Shown: positions 12,323 through 24,299 of the stretch, piece by piece
Numbering within the stretch: position 1 is the stretch's first letter
Layout: each line of letters begins with the position of its first letter
Assembly: GCF_018135625.1 (NCBI RefSeq)
Contig: NZ_CP073078.1
Coordinates: 2,016,501 to 2,080,500, forward strand
Length of the DNA stretch: 64,000 nucleotides
Direction: 5' to 3'
Source of the DNA: Phenylobacterium montanum
Lineage (GTDB): Bacteria > Pseudomonadota > Alphaproteobacteria > Caulobacterales > Caulobacteraceae
Notes under the pieces: model-generated
The model's database searches: none
What the model saw: only the letters and a program-made list of their open reading frames with translations
Told to the model about the DNA's origin: nothing
Program-made: the position numbers and the translations under genes

Positions 12323-13213
12323 TCAATTAAGCGTGGTCAACAGAACCCCGATCAGGACCGCCCCGCCGGCCGCGATCTGGCGCGGATGCAGCCGTTCACT
12401 GAAGAAGCGCCGGCCGGCTATGGCGGCCATGGGCGCCTCGACCACGCCCACGGCCCGCACCGGCGCGGCGGCCGAAAGAGCCAGGGCGATGAACCATCCA
12501 GCCGAGGCGCAGGCGCCGCAGAGCCCGGCGCCCAGGGACTGGCGCCAGCTGCGGAACACCGCGGCCAGGGCCTTGCGGTCCCGCAAACCCAGCCAGATCA
12601 ACAGCCCCAGGGCTTGCATGGCCTGGACCACCACCACGCTGGCCACCGCCGAATAGATCGGGTGCTGCGGCTCCATGGCCAGGGAGGCGTGGCGGAAGGC
12701 GTTCAGCGAAAAGCCGAAGAAGAGGCCGGAAAGTAGGCCGAAGGCGGCGCCCGAAAGCGGCTGCTCGCCGGTGGCGCCCTTAGGCCAGGTCAGCACCAAT
12801 AGGCCCGCCGTGGTCACCGCGACCCCGCCCCAGGCCAGGGGGCTCAAATGGTCGTGATAGACGGCGAGGCCAATCAGCGCCGCCAGCGGCAGGGAACTTT
12901 GCTGCAGCGAGGTGCCGACGGCGAATCCCGCGCGGCGCATGGCGACCAGCAGCGCCGCCGTCGCCAGCACCTGGGCCAGGGCGCCGGTCACGGCCGCCTG
13001 CCAGAAGGCCGGGGTCAGGTGCGGCCGCGCGGCCGGCGCCAGGGCCTGGGCGACCAGGGCGAACAGGATGGAGAACGGCAGGCCGAACAGGAACCGGACC
13101 AGGGTCGCGCCCCAGGGCCCGGTCTGCGGCATCAGGCTGCGCTGCAAGCCGTTGCGGGCGACCTGGAAGCCGGAGGCCAGGACGGTGGCCGGGATCCAGA
13201 GAAAGTTGAGCAT
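12323..13213 (-). CDS. EamA/DMT-family permease
   Basis: Membrane transporter of the drug/metabolite superfamily. The 296 residues form about ten hydrophobic segments in two related halves, the second ending in VGVVEAPMAAIAGRRFFSERLHPRQIAAGGAVLIGVLL, a typical EamA end. The start is ATG 13213 (MLNFLWIPATVLASG), because the longer frame reads through a palindromic repeat. The substrate is unknown. Confidence 0.8.
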   Translation of the reverse strand: MLNFLWIPATVLASGFQVARNGLQRSLMPQTGPWGATLVRFLFGLPFSILFALVAQALAPAARPHLTPAFWQAAVTGALAQVLATAALLVAMRRAGFAVGTSLQQSSLPLAALIGLAVYHDHLSPLAWGGVAVTTAGLLVLTWPKGATGEQPLSGAAFGLLSGLFFGFSLNAFRHASLAMEPQHPIYSAVASVVVVQAMQALGLLIWLGLRDRKALAAVFRSWRQSLGAGLCGACASAGWFIALALSAAAPVRAVGVVEAPMAAIAGRRFFSERLHPRQIAAGGAVLIGVLLTTLN

Positions 13214-13251
13214 TGGTGTCTCGGGGAAATGTGACCGCTGCGCACCGGCGC

Positions 13252-13369
13252 CCCCCCTCCACCGCTTCGCGGTCCCCCTCCCCCAACGGGGGGGAATGAT
13301 CACGACAGGCGCAGCTGTAATTCCTCCCCCGTTGGGGGAGGGGGACCACGCGCAGCGTGGTGGAGGGGG
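13252..13369. repeat. long intergenic inverted repeat
   Basis: Two arms of about 45-50 bases, at 13252-13296 and 13320-13369, are near-reverse complements (ctccaccgcttcgcggtcc against ggaccacgcgcagcgtgg, plus cccccaacggggg against cccccgttggggg). They fill most of the gap between the DMT transporter start and the leuA stop. This looks like a dispersed palindromic element of the kind common between genes in this group; it may also terminate leuA transcription. Confidence 0.75.
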
Positions 13370-13387
13370 CTCGCCGCTACTGCGGAC

Positions 13388-14965
<1,578 letters not shown>

Positions 14966-15027
14966 GGAAGGCTCGTTGCTGGCTTTGGTTTTGGGCGGCG
15001 GGCGGTGTCTGTCATCCCCTGCACGCC

Positions 15028-15066
15028 CGGCCGCGACGAGGCGCGGCCCCTAGAGCGTCCAGGGGC
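15028..15066 (-). promoter_or_regulatory. candidate leuA attenuator (two mutually exclusive hairpins)
   Basis: Read on the minus strand, hairpin A pairs GCCCCT (15066-15061) with AGGGGC (15051-15046). Hairpin B pairs GGCCGCG (15048-15042) with CGCGGCC (15035-15029). The arms share 15046-15048, so only one can form. Arm A begins inside the leader peptide's final codons; B starts right after its stop. This is the expected layout of an antiterminator/terminator switch. B has no following T-run, so termination, if real, might need Rho, or B may act in another way. Pairing is seen; function is inferred. Confidence 0.5.
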
Positions 15067-15103
15067 TGGTAAGGCGCAGCAGAAGCAGCAGGCTCTTGTC
15101 CAT
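15050..15103 (-). CDS. leuL: leuA leader peptide (Leu-rich)
   Basis: An 18-codon frame encoding MDKSLLLLLRLTSPWTL, with five consecutive Leu codons (CTG CTG CTT CTG CTG) and seven Leu in total, 84 bases upstream of leuA on the same strand. AAGG stands 4 bases before the ATG. A possible promoter (TTGCGT, 17 bases, TATTCG with the -10 at 15112-15117) would start the transcript almost at the ATG, so the leader could even be leaderless. A run of Leu codons before leuA is the hallmark of ribosome-mediated attenuation. The gene name is by analogy. Confidence 0.75.
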   Translation of the reverse strand: MDKSLLLLLRLTSPWTL

Positions 15104-15234
15104 AGCCTTATCGAATACCGATTCCGCGTCCAGGACGCAAGCTTCTTGCGCCGAACTTGGCTGAGACGGCTTGTCGCGCAAGATCGTTGCGGAAGAGGTC
15201 ACAAGCATGGAAGGGCTCGCGGCTTCACCGCAGT

Positions 15235-15343
15235 TCCTCATCCTGAGGCGCCCGCGCAGCGGGACTTGAAGGACGCACTGGCGGTGCCGTGACTGCGTCC
15301 TTCGAGGCCCACCGCTCCGCGGCGGGCGCCTCAGGATGAGGAA
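15235..15343. repeat. intergenic palindromic element
   Basis: Arms at 15235-15277 and 15294-15343 are near-reverse complements: ttcctcatcctgaggcgccc pairs with gggcgcctcaggatgaggaa, and cttgaaggacgca with tgcgtccttcgag. A long hairpin is therefore possible. The ctcatcctgagg core is a familiar dispersed repeat type in alphaproteobacteria. It sits in the gap between the leuA leader and the next gene; the bases 15118-15234 hold nothing else I can recognise. Confidence 0.75.
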
Positions 15344-15358
15344 ATCAGGGGCGCCCCG

Positions 15359-16063
15359 TCACGCCTGCTCGGATCGCCGCTTCAGCCAGATCCGCGCGGC
15401 GAAGCCGATGGCGACCCAGGCGCCGACGCTGAGCACGATCAGCAGCACTTCGCGCAAGCCGCCCCCACCCGCCGCCTGCATCAGCGAGCGGCCTGCCATG
15501 CCGGTCAGCACGATCTTGGGCACGATGCCGAGCGCGGTGCCGGCGACGAAGTCGATCAGGCGCATGGGGGTGATCCCCGCCGCCATATTGACCACGATGA
15601 AGGGCGCCGAAGGGGCCAGCCGAACCAGGAAGCTGGCGACGAAGCCGTTACGGCCGATCATCGCCATGAAGCGCTGTACGCCCTCCCCGGCCACGGTTTC
15701 CAGCAGCCGCCCACCGAACCAGCGGCCGAGGCCGAAGCCGATCAGGGACGAGACCATGGTGCCGGCCCAGCTGTAGGCCATGCCGCGCTGAGGCCCGAAG
15801 GCGACCACCGCCGCGGCGATCAGGGCCACCTGGGGCACGCCCAGGAAGGCCAGGCCCGCAAATACCAGAACGGCCACAGGCAACGCCCACGGCCCCTGCG
15901 CCGCCCCCGCCAGCCAAGCCTTGAGGCTGGCCTCGCGGTCGATCCCCAGGAGCGGGGCGGCGAACAGCAGCACCAGCCCGACCCCACCGAACAGGACGAA
16001 GGCGCTGGCCAGCGACCGCCAGGCCTTGGCGTCGAGCTTGGTGAGTCGAGGGGAGACGGTCAT
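15359..16063 (-). CDS. TVP38/TMEM64 (VTT/SNARE-associated) family membrane protein
   Basis: Membrane protein of unknown biochemical role, 234 aa, with about five hydrophobic segments. The middle has the VTT-domain pattern: FLGVPQVALIAAAVVAFGPQRGMAYSWAGTMVSSLIGFGLGRWFG, then F-MAMIGRNGFVASFLVRLAPSAPFIVVNMAAGIT, where the R-x-x-P and the G-rich turns are conserved in DedA-like and TVP38 proteins. The basic C-terminus (RIWLKRRSEQA) is cytoplasmic. Such proteins have been linked to lipid scrambling or small-solute transport. It is divergent from the aminotransferase gene. Confidence 0.82.
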   Translation of the reverse strand: MTVSPRLTKLDAKAWRSLASAFVLFGGVGLVLLFAAPLLGIDREASLKAWLAGAAQGPWALPVAVLVFAGLAFLGVPQVALIAAAVVAFGPQRGMAYSWAGTMVSSLIGFGLGRWFGGRLLETVAGEGVQRFMAMIGRNGFVASFLVRLAPSAPFIVVNMAAGITPMRLIDFVAGTALGIVPKIVLTGMAGRSLMQAAGGGGLREVLLIVLSVGAWVAIGFAARIWLKRRSEQA

Positions 16064-16078
16064 TGGCGGCGTATATAG

Positions 16079-17383
<1,305 letters not shown>

Positions 17384-17441
17384 GCGGCCGCGAGGTGCCC
17401 CGTTGCGCTAAGGCATTCAAACCCCTCAATGAACCCTTCCC

Positions 17442-17513
17442 CCTCGATGGGGGAAGGGCAGGGTTGGGGGTGTTCGCGCCGACGGGGACGCTGGGAACGC
17501 GGTTGGGCGTTGG
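17442..17513. repeat. left arm of 72-bp inverted repeat flanking an atypical gene
   Basis: The first 40 bases (17442-17481) are a perfect reverse complement of 18290-18329. The next 32 also align without gaps to 18258-18289, with about 8 mismatches. The arm begins cctcgatgggggaagggcag and ends at gcggttgggcgttgg. It sits between the aminotransferase stop and the atypical small gene. It may also fold with neighbouring sequence as a terminator (cccttccccctcgatggggg). Confidence 0.9.
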
Positions 17514-17627
17514 AGCTTTTAGCGGCGAATCTTCGGGCGAGAGTTAGCGACCGTGCGCGCTCCTAAGCGGACATTGCGCTGCAGTCCTATGCACGGCACC
17601 ATCCTCTGATCGCGGGGGCGTTCACGC

Positions 17628-18203
17628 ATGAGCATCATCTACAATTTCTTCGCCGCGCCCGATGAGCTAGCTGAAATTTGGAATTGGATCAGTAGTCGAG
17701 ACGGCGTGCGGTTGCTGGAAGCATCGTCACAACCAGATGCTCCCAACCGTGAATTTTCGAGTTTCCCGATTGATGAGTTGAAGGCTGAGGGCTGGGTCTC
17801 CGTCGTCGCTTGGCCTTCGGTTGTGGGAGGCCAACCTCGACGTCGCGAGGTTACTTTCGGACCCGGGGCTGTGAGTAAAGGCAAAGGACGCACGGAGCTC
17901 GTCAGTCCAGCTTTCTTAGCCATCAAGGGCCTTCGACCTCCACGCGAAAATCAAATTGGACCGGCCGAACTCGTCTACGAGACGGAAAAATCGGCGCAGC
18001 GAAGCGGTAGATATTCAGACGAGCAGCTTGCCGAAGTGGATTGGAAAGTATTTCAAAAATTTATCAGTTTAGTTCAACGGCACATCGAGGGAATAGCGGC
18101 CGCTAAGTGGCGAGCGCACCCTGTACTTCCAGGCATCGCGCAGGAACTCAAATCCACGTCCAAGGTGCTTTGGCTTTGGGGTGACGAGGGAACTATTTCG
18201 TAG
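17628..18203 (+). CDS. hypothetical protein, atypical composition
   Basis: A 191-residue soluble-looking protein that I do not recognise. There is no signal peptide or membrane helix. Visible features are an acidic N-terminal part (APDELAEIWNWISSRDGVRLLEA), a central WVSVVAWPSVVGGQPRRREVTFGPG, and a C-terminal helix-like RHIEGIAAAKWRAHPVLPG. Base use is clearly AT-richer than its neighbours, with many third positions in A or T (gaaatttggaattggatc). The gene lies between 72-bp inverted repeats (17442-17513 and 18258-18329). ATG 17628 follows gggggcgttcacgc, a weak ribosome site. Composition and flanks suggest recent transfer. Confidence 0.7.
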   Translation: MSIIYNFFAAPDELAEIWNWISSRDGVRLLEASSQPDAPNREFSSFPIDELKAEGWVSVVAWPSVVGGQPRRREVTFGPGAVSKGKGRTELVSPAFLAIKGLRPPRENQIGPAELVYETEKSAQRSGRYSDEQLAEVDWKVFQKFISLVQRHIEGIAAAKWRAHPVLPGIAQELKSTSKVLWLWGDEGTIS

Positions 18204-18257
18204 TTCTGATCGCCACCCGGCGCCGAAGCTGGCTGCGTCCGCTTGAGGGCATGAGCG

Positions 18258-18329
18258 CCGACGCCCAACCGCGTTCAGGCCGTCACCACCGGCGCGAACA
18301 CCCCCAACCCTGCCCTTCCCCCATCGAGG
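18258..18329. repeat. right arm of 72-bp inverted repeat flanking an atypical gene
   Basis: Reverse complement of 17442-17513: perfect over 40 bases, about 75 percent over the remaining 32. It lies 54 bases after the atypical gene. A shorter partner of the same repeat, cccatcaagggggaagggttc, occurs again at about 18525-18546. Confidence 0.9.
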
Positions 18330-18358
18330 CTAGGGTATGCGCACATCCAAAAAATTCC

Positions 18359-18498
18359 CGTCATCCCGGCCGGAGCGCTCGCAAGAGCGCGGAGAGCCGG
18401 GACCCAGCCGATACAAACTTGAAGCTGCGCTTTCTTGCAGCGTCGATGCCGGGGAGGCTGGGTCCCGGCTCTACGCTGCGCTCCGGCCGGGATGACGG
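18359..18498. repeat. dispersed palindromic repeat (cgtcatcccggc type)
   Basis: Arms at 18359-18409 and 18457-18498 are close reverse complements: cgtcatcccggccggagcg and gagagccgggacccagcc pair with ggctgggtcccggctct and cgctccggccgggatgacg. This resembles the widely dispersed extragenic palindromes of alphaproteobacteria. Together with the preceding inverted-repeat arm it fills the 345-base gap between the atypical gene and ispB; no other gene or signal was seen there. Confidence 0.8.
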
Positions 18499-18548
18499 TC
18501 CTTAGTGAGATGTGTGGATCCGTAAGCCCATCAAGGGGGAAGGGTTCT

Positions 18549-19556
18549 TCAGGCCGACCGGCTGACCGCGAAATCGGCCAGGTCTTCCAGCGCGGTGCGC
18601 CAGGGGCCGGCGAAGCCGCTCAGCGCCTTCTTGGCGGCGCCGGCATAGTCGGCGGCGAGGTTCAGGGTGGCGTCCAGGGCGCCGGTGCGGCTGACCAGGT
18701 CCTGGGCCCGGCGGAAGTCGAGGTCGGTCTGGTCGCGGTGGGCGACCGTGCGTTCCCAGAACTTGGTTTCGCTGGGGCCGGTGCGCTCGATGGCCAGGAG
18801 CAGCGGCAGGGTAGCCTTGCCTTCGCGGAAATCGTCCCCGGGGTTCTTGCCCAGGGCCTCGGCGGCGCCGTCATAGTCCAGGGCGTCGTCGGCCAGCTGG
18901 AAGGCGATGCCGAGCTTCATGCCGTAGTCGCGCAGGGCCTGGCACTTGGCCAGCGGCGCGCCGGCCGAGATGGCGCCGGCTTCGGCGGCGGCGGCGAACA
19001 GCTCGGCGGTCTTGGCCGAGATGATCTCCAGATACATGTCCTGGCCGAGGTTCAGCTCGTGCGCCCGGGTCAGCTGCAGGACCTCGCCCTCGGCGATCAC
19101 GCGCGAGGCCTTGGCCAGCACGCCCAGCGCCGCCATGGAGCCGGCGTCGACCATCAGCTCGAAGGCGCGGGAGAATAGGAAATCCCCCACCAGCACGCTG
19201 GACGGGGCGCCCCAGATCAGGTGCGCGGCGACCTTGCCGCGGCGCAGCTGCGAGCCGTCGACCACGTCATCGTGCAGCAGGGTGGCGGTATGGATGAACT
19301 CCACCGCCGCGGCGAGCTTCAGGCAGGCGTCGTCGCGGGCGCCGGCCAGGCGCGCGGCGGCCACGCTGAGCAGCGGGCGCAGGCGCTTGCCGCCGGCGGC
19401 GATCAGGTGGTCGGCCAGGGCAGGGATCACCGGCACCGGGCTCTGCATGCGTTCGACGATCAGGGCGTCGACCTTGGCCATGTCGGGGGATGCGAGATCC
19501 ACCAACAGGTCCACCGATCCGGCCGGCCGGGCGACAGTCGCGTGGGCTGCGTCCAA
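18549..19556 (-). CDS. ispB: polyprenyl (octaprenyl-type) diphosphate synthase
   Basis: Makes the long isoprenoid side chain for ubiquinone by adding isopentenyl diphosphate units to an allylic primer. Both aspartate-rich metal sites are present: DDVVD at residues 96-100 (after ATLLH) and DDALD in AFQLADDALDYDG; GGKRLRP (about 55-61) binds the homoallylic substrate. Length (335 aa) is normal. The start seems to be TTG at 19556, with GGAG about 10 bases upstream; no ATG gives a full N-terminus. Exact chain length (often decaprenyl in this group) cannot be read from sequence. Confidence 0.93.
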   Translation of the reverse strand: MDAAHATVARPAGSVDLLVDLASPDMAKVDALIVERMQSPVPVIPALADHLIAAGGKRLRPLLSVAAARLAGARDDACLKLAAAVEFIHTATLLHDDVVDGSQLRRGKVAAHLIWGAPSSVLVGDFLFSRAFELMVDAGSMAALGVLAKASRVIAEGEVLQLTRAHELNLGQDMYLEIISAKTAELFAAAAEAGAISAGAPLAKCQALRDYGMKLGIAFQLADDALDYDGAAEALGKNPGDDFREGKATLPLLLAIERTGPSETKFWERTVAHRDQTDLDFRRAQDLVSRTGALDATLNLAADYAGAAKKALSGFAGPWRTALEDLADFAVSRSA

Positions 19557-19695
19557 AACTCAAACGCTCCTTGTTGCTGCGGACGGAAGATCGCTGCGAT
19601 ATCCCGTCGCCGCCGAGTGCTCGCCGTTGCCAGGCGACAATGGTGGCGGGATAGGTCAGGGTCAAGGCGAGCACAAGGCGTCTCGCGTCACAGGC

Positions 19696-20454
19696 ATGAA
19701 CGAAAACGCGAAGTTAGACCGAATTGAAGAGAACCGTGTTCTGGGCAACCGGGTGCGCCTGTTGCAACCGGAACGCGGTTATCGCGCGGGGCTGGATGCG
19801 GCCCTGTTGGCGGCGGCCTGCGAGGCGGCGCCCGGCGAGCGGATACTGGACGTCGGCTGCGGTCCCGGCGCGGCCCTGCTCGCGGCCGCGGCGCGCCGGC
19901 CCGAGACCGCGTTCGTCGGCGTCGAGCGCGATCCGGCGGCGCTGGAGCTCTGCCGGCGGAACATCGAACTCAATGGCCTCGCGGCCCGGGTCCAGGCCGT
20001 CGCCGGCGACGTGGCCGCGGGTTTCCGCAGCCTGGGGCTGAAGCCGTTCGACGCGGCCATGGCCAATCCACCGTTCTTCGACGACCCGGGCGCGCTGAGA
20101 GGCCCAGCGCCCGAGCGTGCCGGGGCGTGGATGGCGGACGTCGGCCTGGAGGCCTGGTGCGCCTTCCTGGTCAAGGCGGTGCGCGAGGGCGGGCGGATCA
20201 CCCTGATCCACCGCGCCGACCGGCTGGCGGACATCCTGGATGGGCTCTCGGCCAAATGCGGCTCATTCCGCATCCGCCCGATCCACCCCTATACCGACCA
20301 GCCGGCCAAGCGGGTGCTGGTGCGGGCGATCAAGACCGGCAAGGCGCCGCTGGTGCTGTTGCCGCCGCTGGTCATGCACGACCGCTCGGGCGCGAAACAC
20401 GCGCCAGAGGCCGAAGCGATCCTCAGGGGCGAGGCGGAGCTGGGGTGGGCTTAA
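19696..20454 (+). CDS. class I SAM methyltransferase, tRNA1(Val) adenine-37 N6-methyltransferase-like
   Basis: Probable N6-adenine methyltransferase of the TrmN6/YfiC type acting on RNA. The SAM site is LDVGCGPGAALLAAAARRP, followed by the acidic VGVERDPAA. The catalytic NPPF tetrapeptide appears in DAAMANPPFFDDPG, as in N6-adenine enzymes. The N-terminal region NRVRLLQPERGYRAGLDAALLAAA is typical of this family. Length is 252 aa. ATG 19696 was chosen because the upstream part of the frame runs antisense through ispB. It is divergent from ispB with about 140 bases between starts. Confidence 0.85.
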   Translation: MNENAKLDRIEENRVLGNRVRLLQPERGYRAGLDAALLAAACEAAPGERILDVGCGPGAALLAAAARRPETAFVGVERDPAALELCRRNIELNGLAARVQAVAGDVAAGFRSLGLKPFDAAMANPPFFDDPGALRGPAPERAGAWMADVGLEAWCAFLVKAVREGGRITLIHRADRLADILDGLSAKCGSFRIRPIHPYTDQPAKRVLVRAIKTGKAPLVLLPPLVMHDRSGAKHAPEAEAILRGEAELGWA

Positions 20455-20473
20455 ATCCCTTCTCCCCCTGTGG

Positions 20474-20613
20474 GAGAAGGGGGGCCCGCGCCGAAGGCGT
20501 GGGGGATGAGGGGTCGCGCAGACCCTTCCGATGAGGCCCACAAATAGAAACGAGGGGCCAGTGCGACCCCTCATCCTCCCACTCGCTAACGCGAGCGGGC
20601 CCCTCCTTCCCCC
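20474..20613. repeat. intergenic inverted repeat between convergent genes
   Basis: Left arm 20474-20517 (gagaaggggggcccgcgcc ... gggggatgaggggtcgc) and right arm about 20564-20613 (gcgacccctcatcctcccac ... gcgggcccctccttccccc) are near-reverse complements. The element lies between the stops of the methyltransferase gene and ilvC, where it could terminate both transcripts. Confidence 0.78.
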
Positions 20614-20634
20614 GCAAGGGGGGAAGGGAAAGAC

Positions 20635-21657
<1,023 letters not shown>

Positions 21658-21821
21658 TTAGTCTCCGGCGGTATGAATTACTCGACGCATGGGAACGAAC
21701 CCGGGCGAACGAAGGCCGCTTAGGACAATTTTTTTGCGCCTGCGTCAAGCACGCGGCCCAAGGAAACGCCCCGGAAGGCGCCGGGCCTTCCGGGGCTGAT
21801 CGTCACAGCCGGTTTGGCGTC

Positions 21822-22574
21822 TCAGTAGAAGGCGCCGTAGATCGACTCGGCGACGAAGCCGTTGGCGATGTTGATCAACAGAACGTCGCCGCCGACCCGC
21901 ACCCAGGTGTAGCCCCAGGGCGGCGGGGGCAGGCCGTAGTCCCAGTAGTCGTCGACCCAGTAGTCACGGGCGAACCAGCCGAACGGCAGGAACTCGCCAT
22001 AGACCCATCGGTGATAGTAGAAGCCGCGCTGTGGGTACCAGTCGCCTCGCCAGTGGTAGCGGGATCCAAGGTCGACGACGCGCGGATAGTAGTGGCGATC
22101 GTAGCGCGGGGCGCGGCCGCCTTCGGCCATCGGCGCGCCCCAGTTGGGCCGCGGCCCCCGCCCCTCGGGATGGCCCTGCCACCCTGGGGCGCCGCGATTG
22201 CCCTCACCGCGATAGCCTTCCCCGCGGTCGCCCTCGTGGCGTTGCCCATCATAGCGCTGGCCACCGTATTGCGGCGCATTCTGCGGCCGCGCGTACTGCG
22301 GGTTCTGGCGATAACCGCCCTGCTCGCCGCCGTAGCGCTGGCCGCCATATTGCTGGGGCGCATACTGCGGTGCGGCCTGGGGCCGGGCGGCTTGCGGCGC
22401 GGACTGGTAGCCGCCCTGGCGGTAGCCGCCTCCGCCCTGACCCGGCGGACCGCCGCGTGCTTCGCCGTGGGGCACGCCCTCGTTGTGGCCGCCCTGGTGA
22501 TAGTCGTTCTGCGCGAATGCGCTGGTCCCGCCCAAGAGGGCCAGGGCAGCGGTCGCGGCCAAAAGCGTCTTCAT
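21822..22574 (-). CDS. RcnB-like periplasmic protein with Gly/Tyr/Gln-rich repeats
   Basis: Secreted protein of 250 aa. The signal peptide MKTLLAATAALALLGGTSAFAQ is followed by about 130 residues of low-complexity repeats (YGGQRYGG, GGYRQGGYQ, NAPQYGGQR), then a C-terminal domain (GSRYHWRGDWYPQRG, YYHRWVYGEFLPFGWFARDYWVDD, PPPPWGYTWVRVGGDVLLINIANG). That last stretch matches the RcnB family, whose founding member affects nickel/cobalt efflux in E. coli. ATG 22574 follows GGAGG. Repeats make the middle poorly constrained; a metal role is only by family. Confidence 0.75.
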   Translation of the reverse strand: MKTLLAATAALALLGGTSAFAQNDYHQGGHNEGVPHGEARGGPPGQGGGGYRQGGYQSAPQAARPQAAPQYAPQQYGGQRYGGEQGGYRQNPQYARPQNAPQYGGQRYDGQRHEGDRGEGYRGEGNRGAPGWQGHPEGRGPRPNWGAPMAEGGRAPRYDRHYYPRVVDLGSRYHWRGDWYPQRGFYYHRWVYGEFLPFGWFARDYWVDDYWDYGLPPPPWGYTWVRVGGDVLLINIANGFVAESIYGAFY

Positions 22575-22758
22575 AATCTTACGCCTCCTTTTGGGGCGAG
22601 GACTGGCGGGGATCGCATCCCTTGCGAGCCACCTTTTCGCCAGACGGCGCGCATCGAAATTGATTAAGCTCAACAAGCCCTATTTCAACGCCTCAGCCTG
22701 AACCGGACTTGAACGGATCGCCAGAGGGACCGTTCAGCCATCTGACGGAGCCGCCGCC

Positions 22759-23310
22759 ATGACGACCCCCGCCGACGTGATCGGTTTCTGGACCAAAGCC
22801 GGGCCGGCCCGTTGGTTCGACAAGTCGGACGCCTTCGACCAGGAAATCCGCGAGCGGTTCGAGGCGGCGCATCACGCCGCTGCGCGCGGCGAGTTCGCCG
22901 GCTGGGGTGAAACGGCCGAGGGCGCCCTCGCCTTGCTGCTGCTGCTCGATCAGTTCCCCCGCAATCTCTTCCGCGGCTCGGCCCACGCCTTCGCCACAGA
23001 TCCCCTGGCGCGCCGGATCGCAGAGCGCGCCATCGCCGCCGGCCACGACCTGGCGACCGGGGTTCAGCTGCGCCAGTTCTTCTATCTGCCGTTCGAGCAT
23101 TCCGAGGCTTTGGCCGACCAGGACCGCTGCCTCGAGCTGATGCTGGGGCTCGACCGCGCCACCGGCGACGAGGACTGGAGCAAGTGGGCCAATATCCACC
23201 GCGACATCATCGTCCGCTTCGGCCGCTTCCCCCACCGCAACACCGCCTTCGGTCGCCAGACCACGCCGGAGGAGCAGGCCTTCCTCGACAGCGGCGGCTT
23301 CAAGGGCTGA
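22759..23310 (+). CDS. DUF924 family protein
   Basis: Soluble all-helical protein of 183 aa. It has the DUF924 pattern: PADVIGFWTKAGPARWFDKSDAFDQEIRERF at the start, ALALLLLLDQFPRNLFRGSAHAFATDPLARRIAERAI in the middle, and FYLPFEHSE plus FGRFPHRN later. The family is TPR-like in fold and of unknown function. It starts 184 bases from the divergent RcnB-like gene. Confidence 0.9.
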   Translation: MTTPADVIGFWTKAGPARWFDKSDAFDQEIRERFEAAHHAAARGEFAGWGETAEGALALLLLLDQFPRNLFRGSAHAFATDPLARRIAERAIAAGHDLATGVQLRQFFYLPFEHSEALADQDRCLELMLGLDRATGDEDWSKWANIHRDIIVRFGRFPHRNTAFGRQTTPEEQAFLDSGGFKG

Positions 23311-23313
23311 GGC

Positions 23314-24147
23314 TCAGGCCTCCTCGCTCTCGCCGAGCCAGCCCGCGGCGCGCAGCTTGGCCACCGAGGCCCGGCTGACCGGCGCTTCCAGGCCGTTGCT
23401 CAGCCGTAGCGACAGGTTGCGGCCGTTGAAGACCGGCGCCGTGACCGCCTTGCGAGCGACCCACCATGAGCGATGCACCTGCAAGCCGTCGGCGTCGGCC
23501 AGCTCGGCCACCGCATCTTTCAGCGAGACCAGGATCAGGTCCGAGCCCTTGGCCGTGTGGGCGCGAACATAGTGGTCCTCCATCTGCAGACAGATGAGGT
23601 CGCGGCCCAGGCGAGGCGGCAGGCGGCTCAGGAACCCGGACCCGGCCTCAACCGGCGTCGCAGCGACCGCCAGAGCCGGTTCGGCCGTCTGCGGCCCAGG
23701 CGCCTTCGATGCCGGCTGCTCGCGCCGCCGGCGATCCATGAGGAAGTAGTAGCCGAAAGTGCAGGGCTCGGCGATCACCAGGGTGTCGCCATACTGGGCC
23801 AGGAGCGAGCCGAAATGGCCGTGGCTGCCGGGCCAGAACCAGGCTCCGAACGCACCGACCGCGAGCGAGGTCGGCAAGGCGCCGATCGCCGCGCTGACCG
23901 GCACGGCGAACCAGACGGGCAGGTCCATCCGCTCGGCCAGGCGCAGGCACAGCCGTACGACCAGCGACATCACCGCAAAACCGATCAGAAGCTCGGAGAC
24001 CCAGTAGGCGACCCTCAGCTCGACCGGCCCGCCATAGTAGCTGCCGAACGGGCCGATCAGGCCGAGAAACGCCCCGATTCCCGCGGCGACAGCCAGATCC
24101 CTGGCCCACTCTCGCGGCGCGCCATAAAGACTCGGAAGGTCGCTCAT
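23314..24147 (-). CDS. membrane-bound LytTR-type DNA-binding regulator
   Basis: A 277-residue protein with about four N-terminal hydrophobic segments (residues 15-160: LAVAAGIGAFLGLIGPFG, ELLIGFAVMSLVVRL, VPVSAAIGALPTSLAVGAFG and others) and a C-terminal LytTR domain (about 175-275: ICLQMEDHYVRAHTAKGSDLILVSLKDAVAEL, GLQVHRSWWVARKAV, LSLRLSNGLEAPVSR). LytTR domains bind DNA, so this looks like a one-component regulator tethered to the membrane. It lacks a receiver domain. The signal sensed and target genes are unknown. Its stop is 4 bases from that of the DUF924 gene (convergent). Confidence 0.85.
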   Translation of the reverse strand: MSDLPSLYGAPREWARDLAVAAGIGAFLGLIGPFGSYYGGPVELRVAYWVSELLIGFAVMSLVVRLCLRLAERMDLPVWFAVPVSAAIGALPTSLAVGAFGAWFWPGSHGHFGSLLAQYGDTLVIAEPCTFGYYFLMDRRRREQPASKAPGPQTAEPALAVAATPVEAGSGFLSRLPPRLGRDLICLQMEDHYVRAHTAKGSDLILVSLKDAVAELADADGLQVHRSWWVARKAVTAPVFNGRNLSLRLSNGLEAPVSRASVAKLRAAGWLGESEEA

Positions 24148-24299
24148 GGCCTCTGTCTAGCGCGGCTTGAAAGCCCCTCGCAATCGTCCGGCCCGTTCGC
24201 CCATTCGCCCGGCGGCGAACCGGTTCGCCCGGCGGCGCAGCCGCGGTGGCGCAGTGGGGCCGGGCTGGTGTTTGTCGAGGCCAAGCCAATGGAGCTCCC

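Noticed and set aside
15029-15048. leuA hairpin B as a standard intrinsic terminator
   Set aside because: No T-run follows. It is kept only as part of a candidate attenuator.
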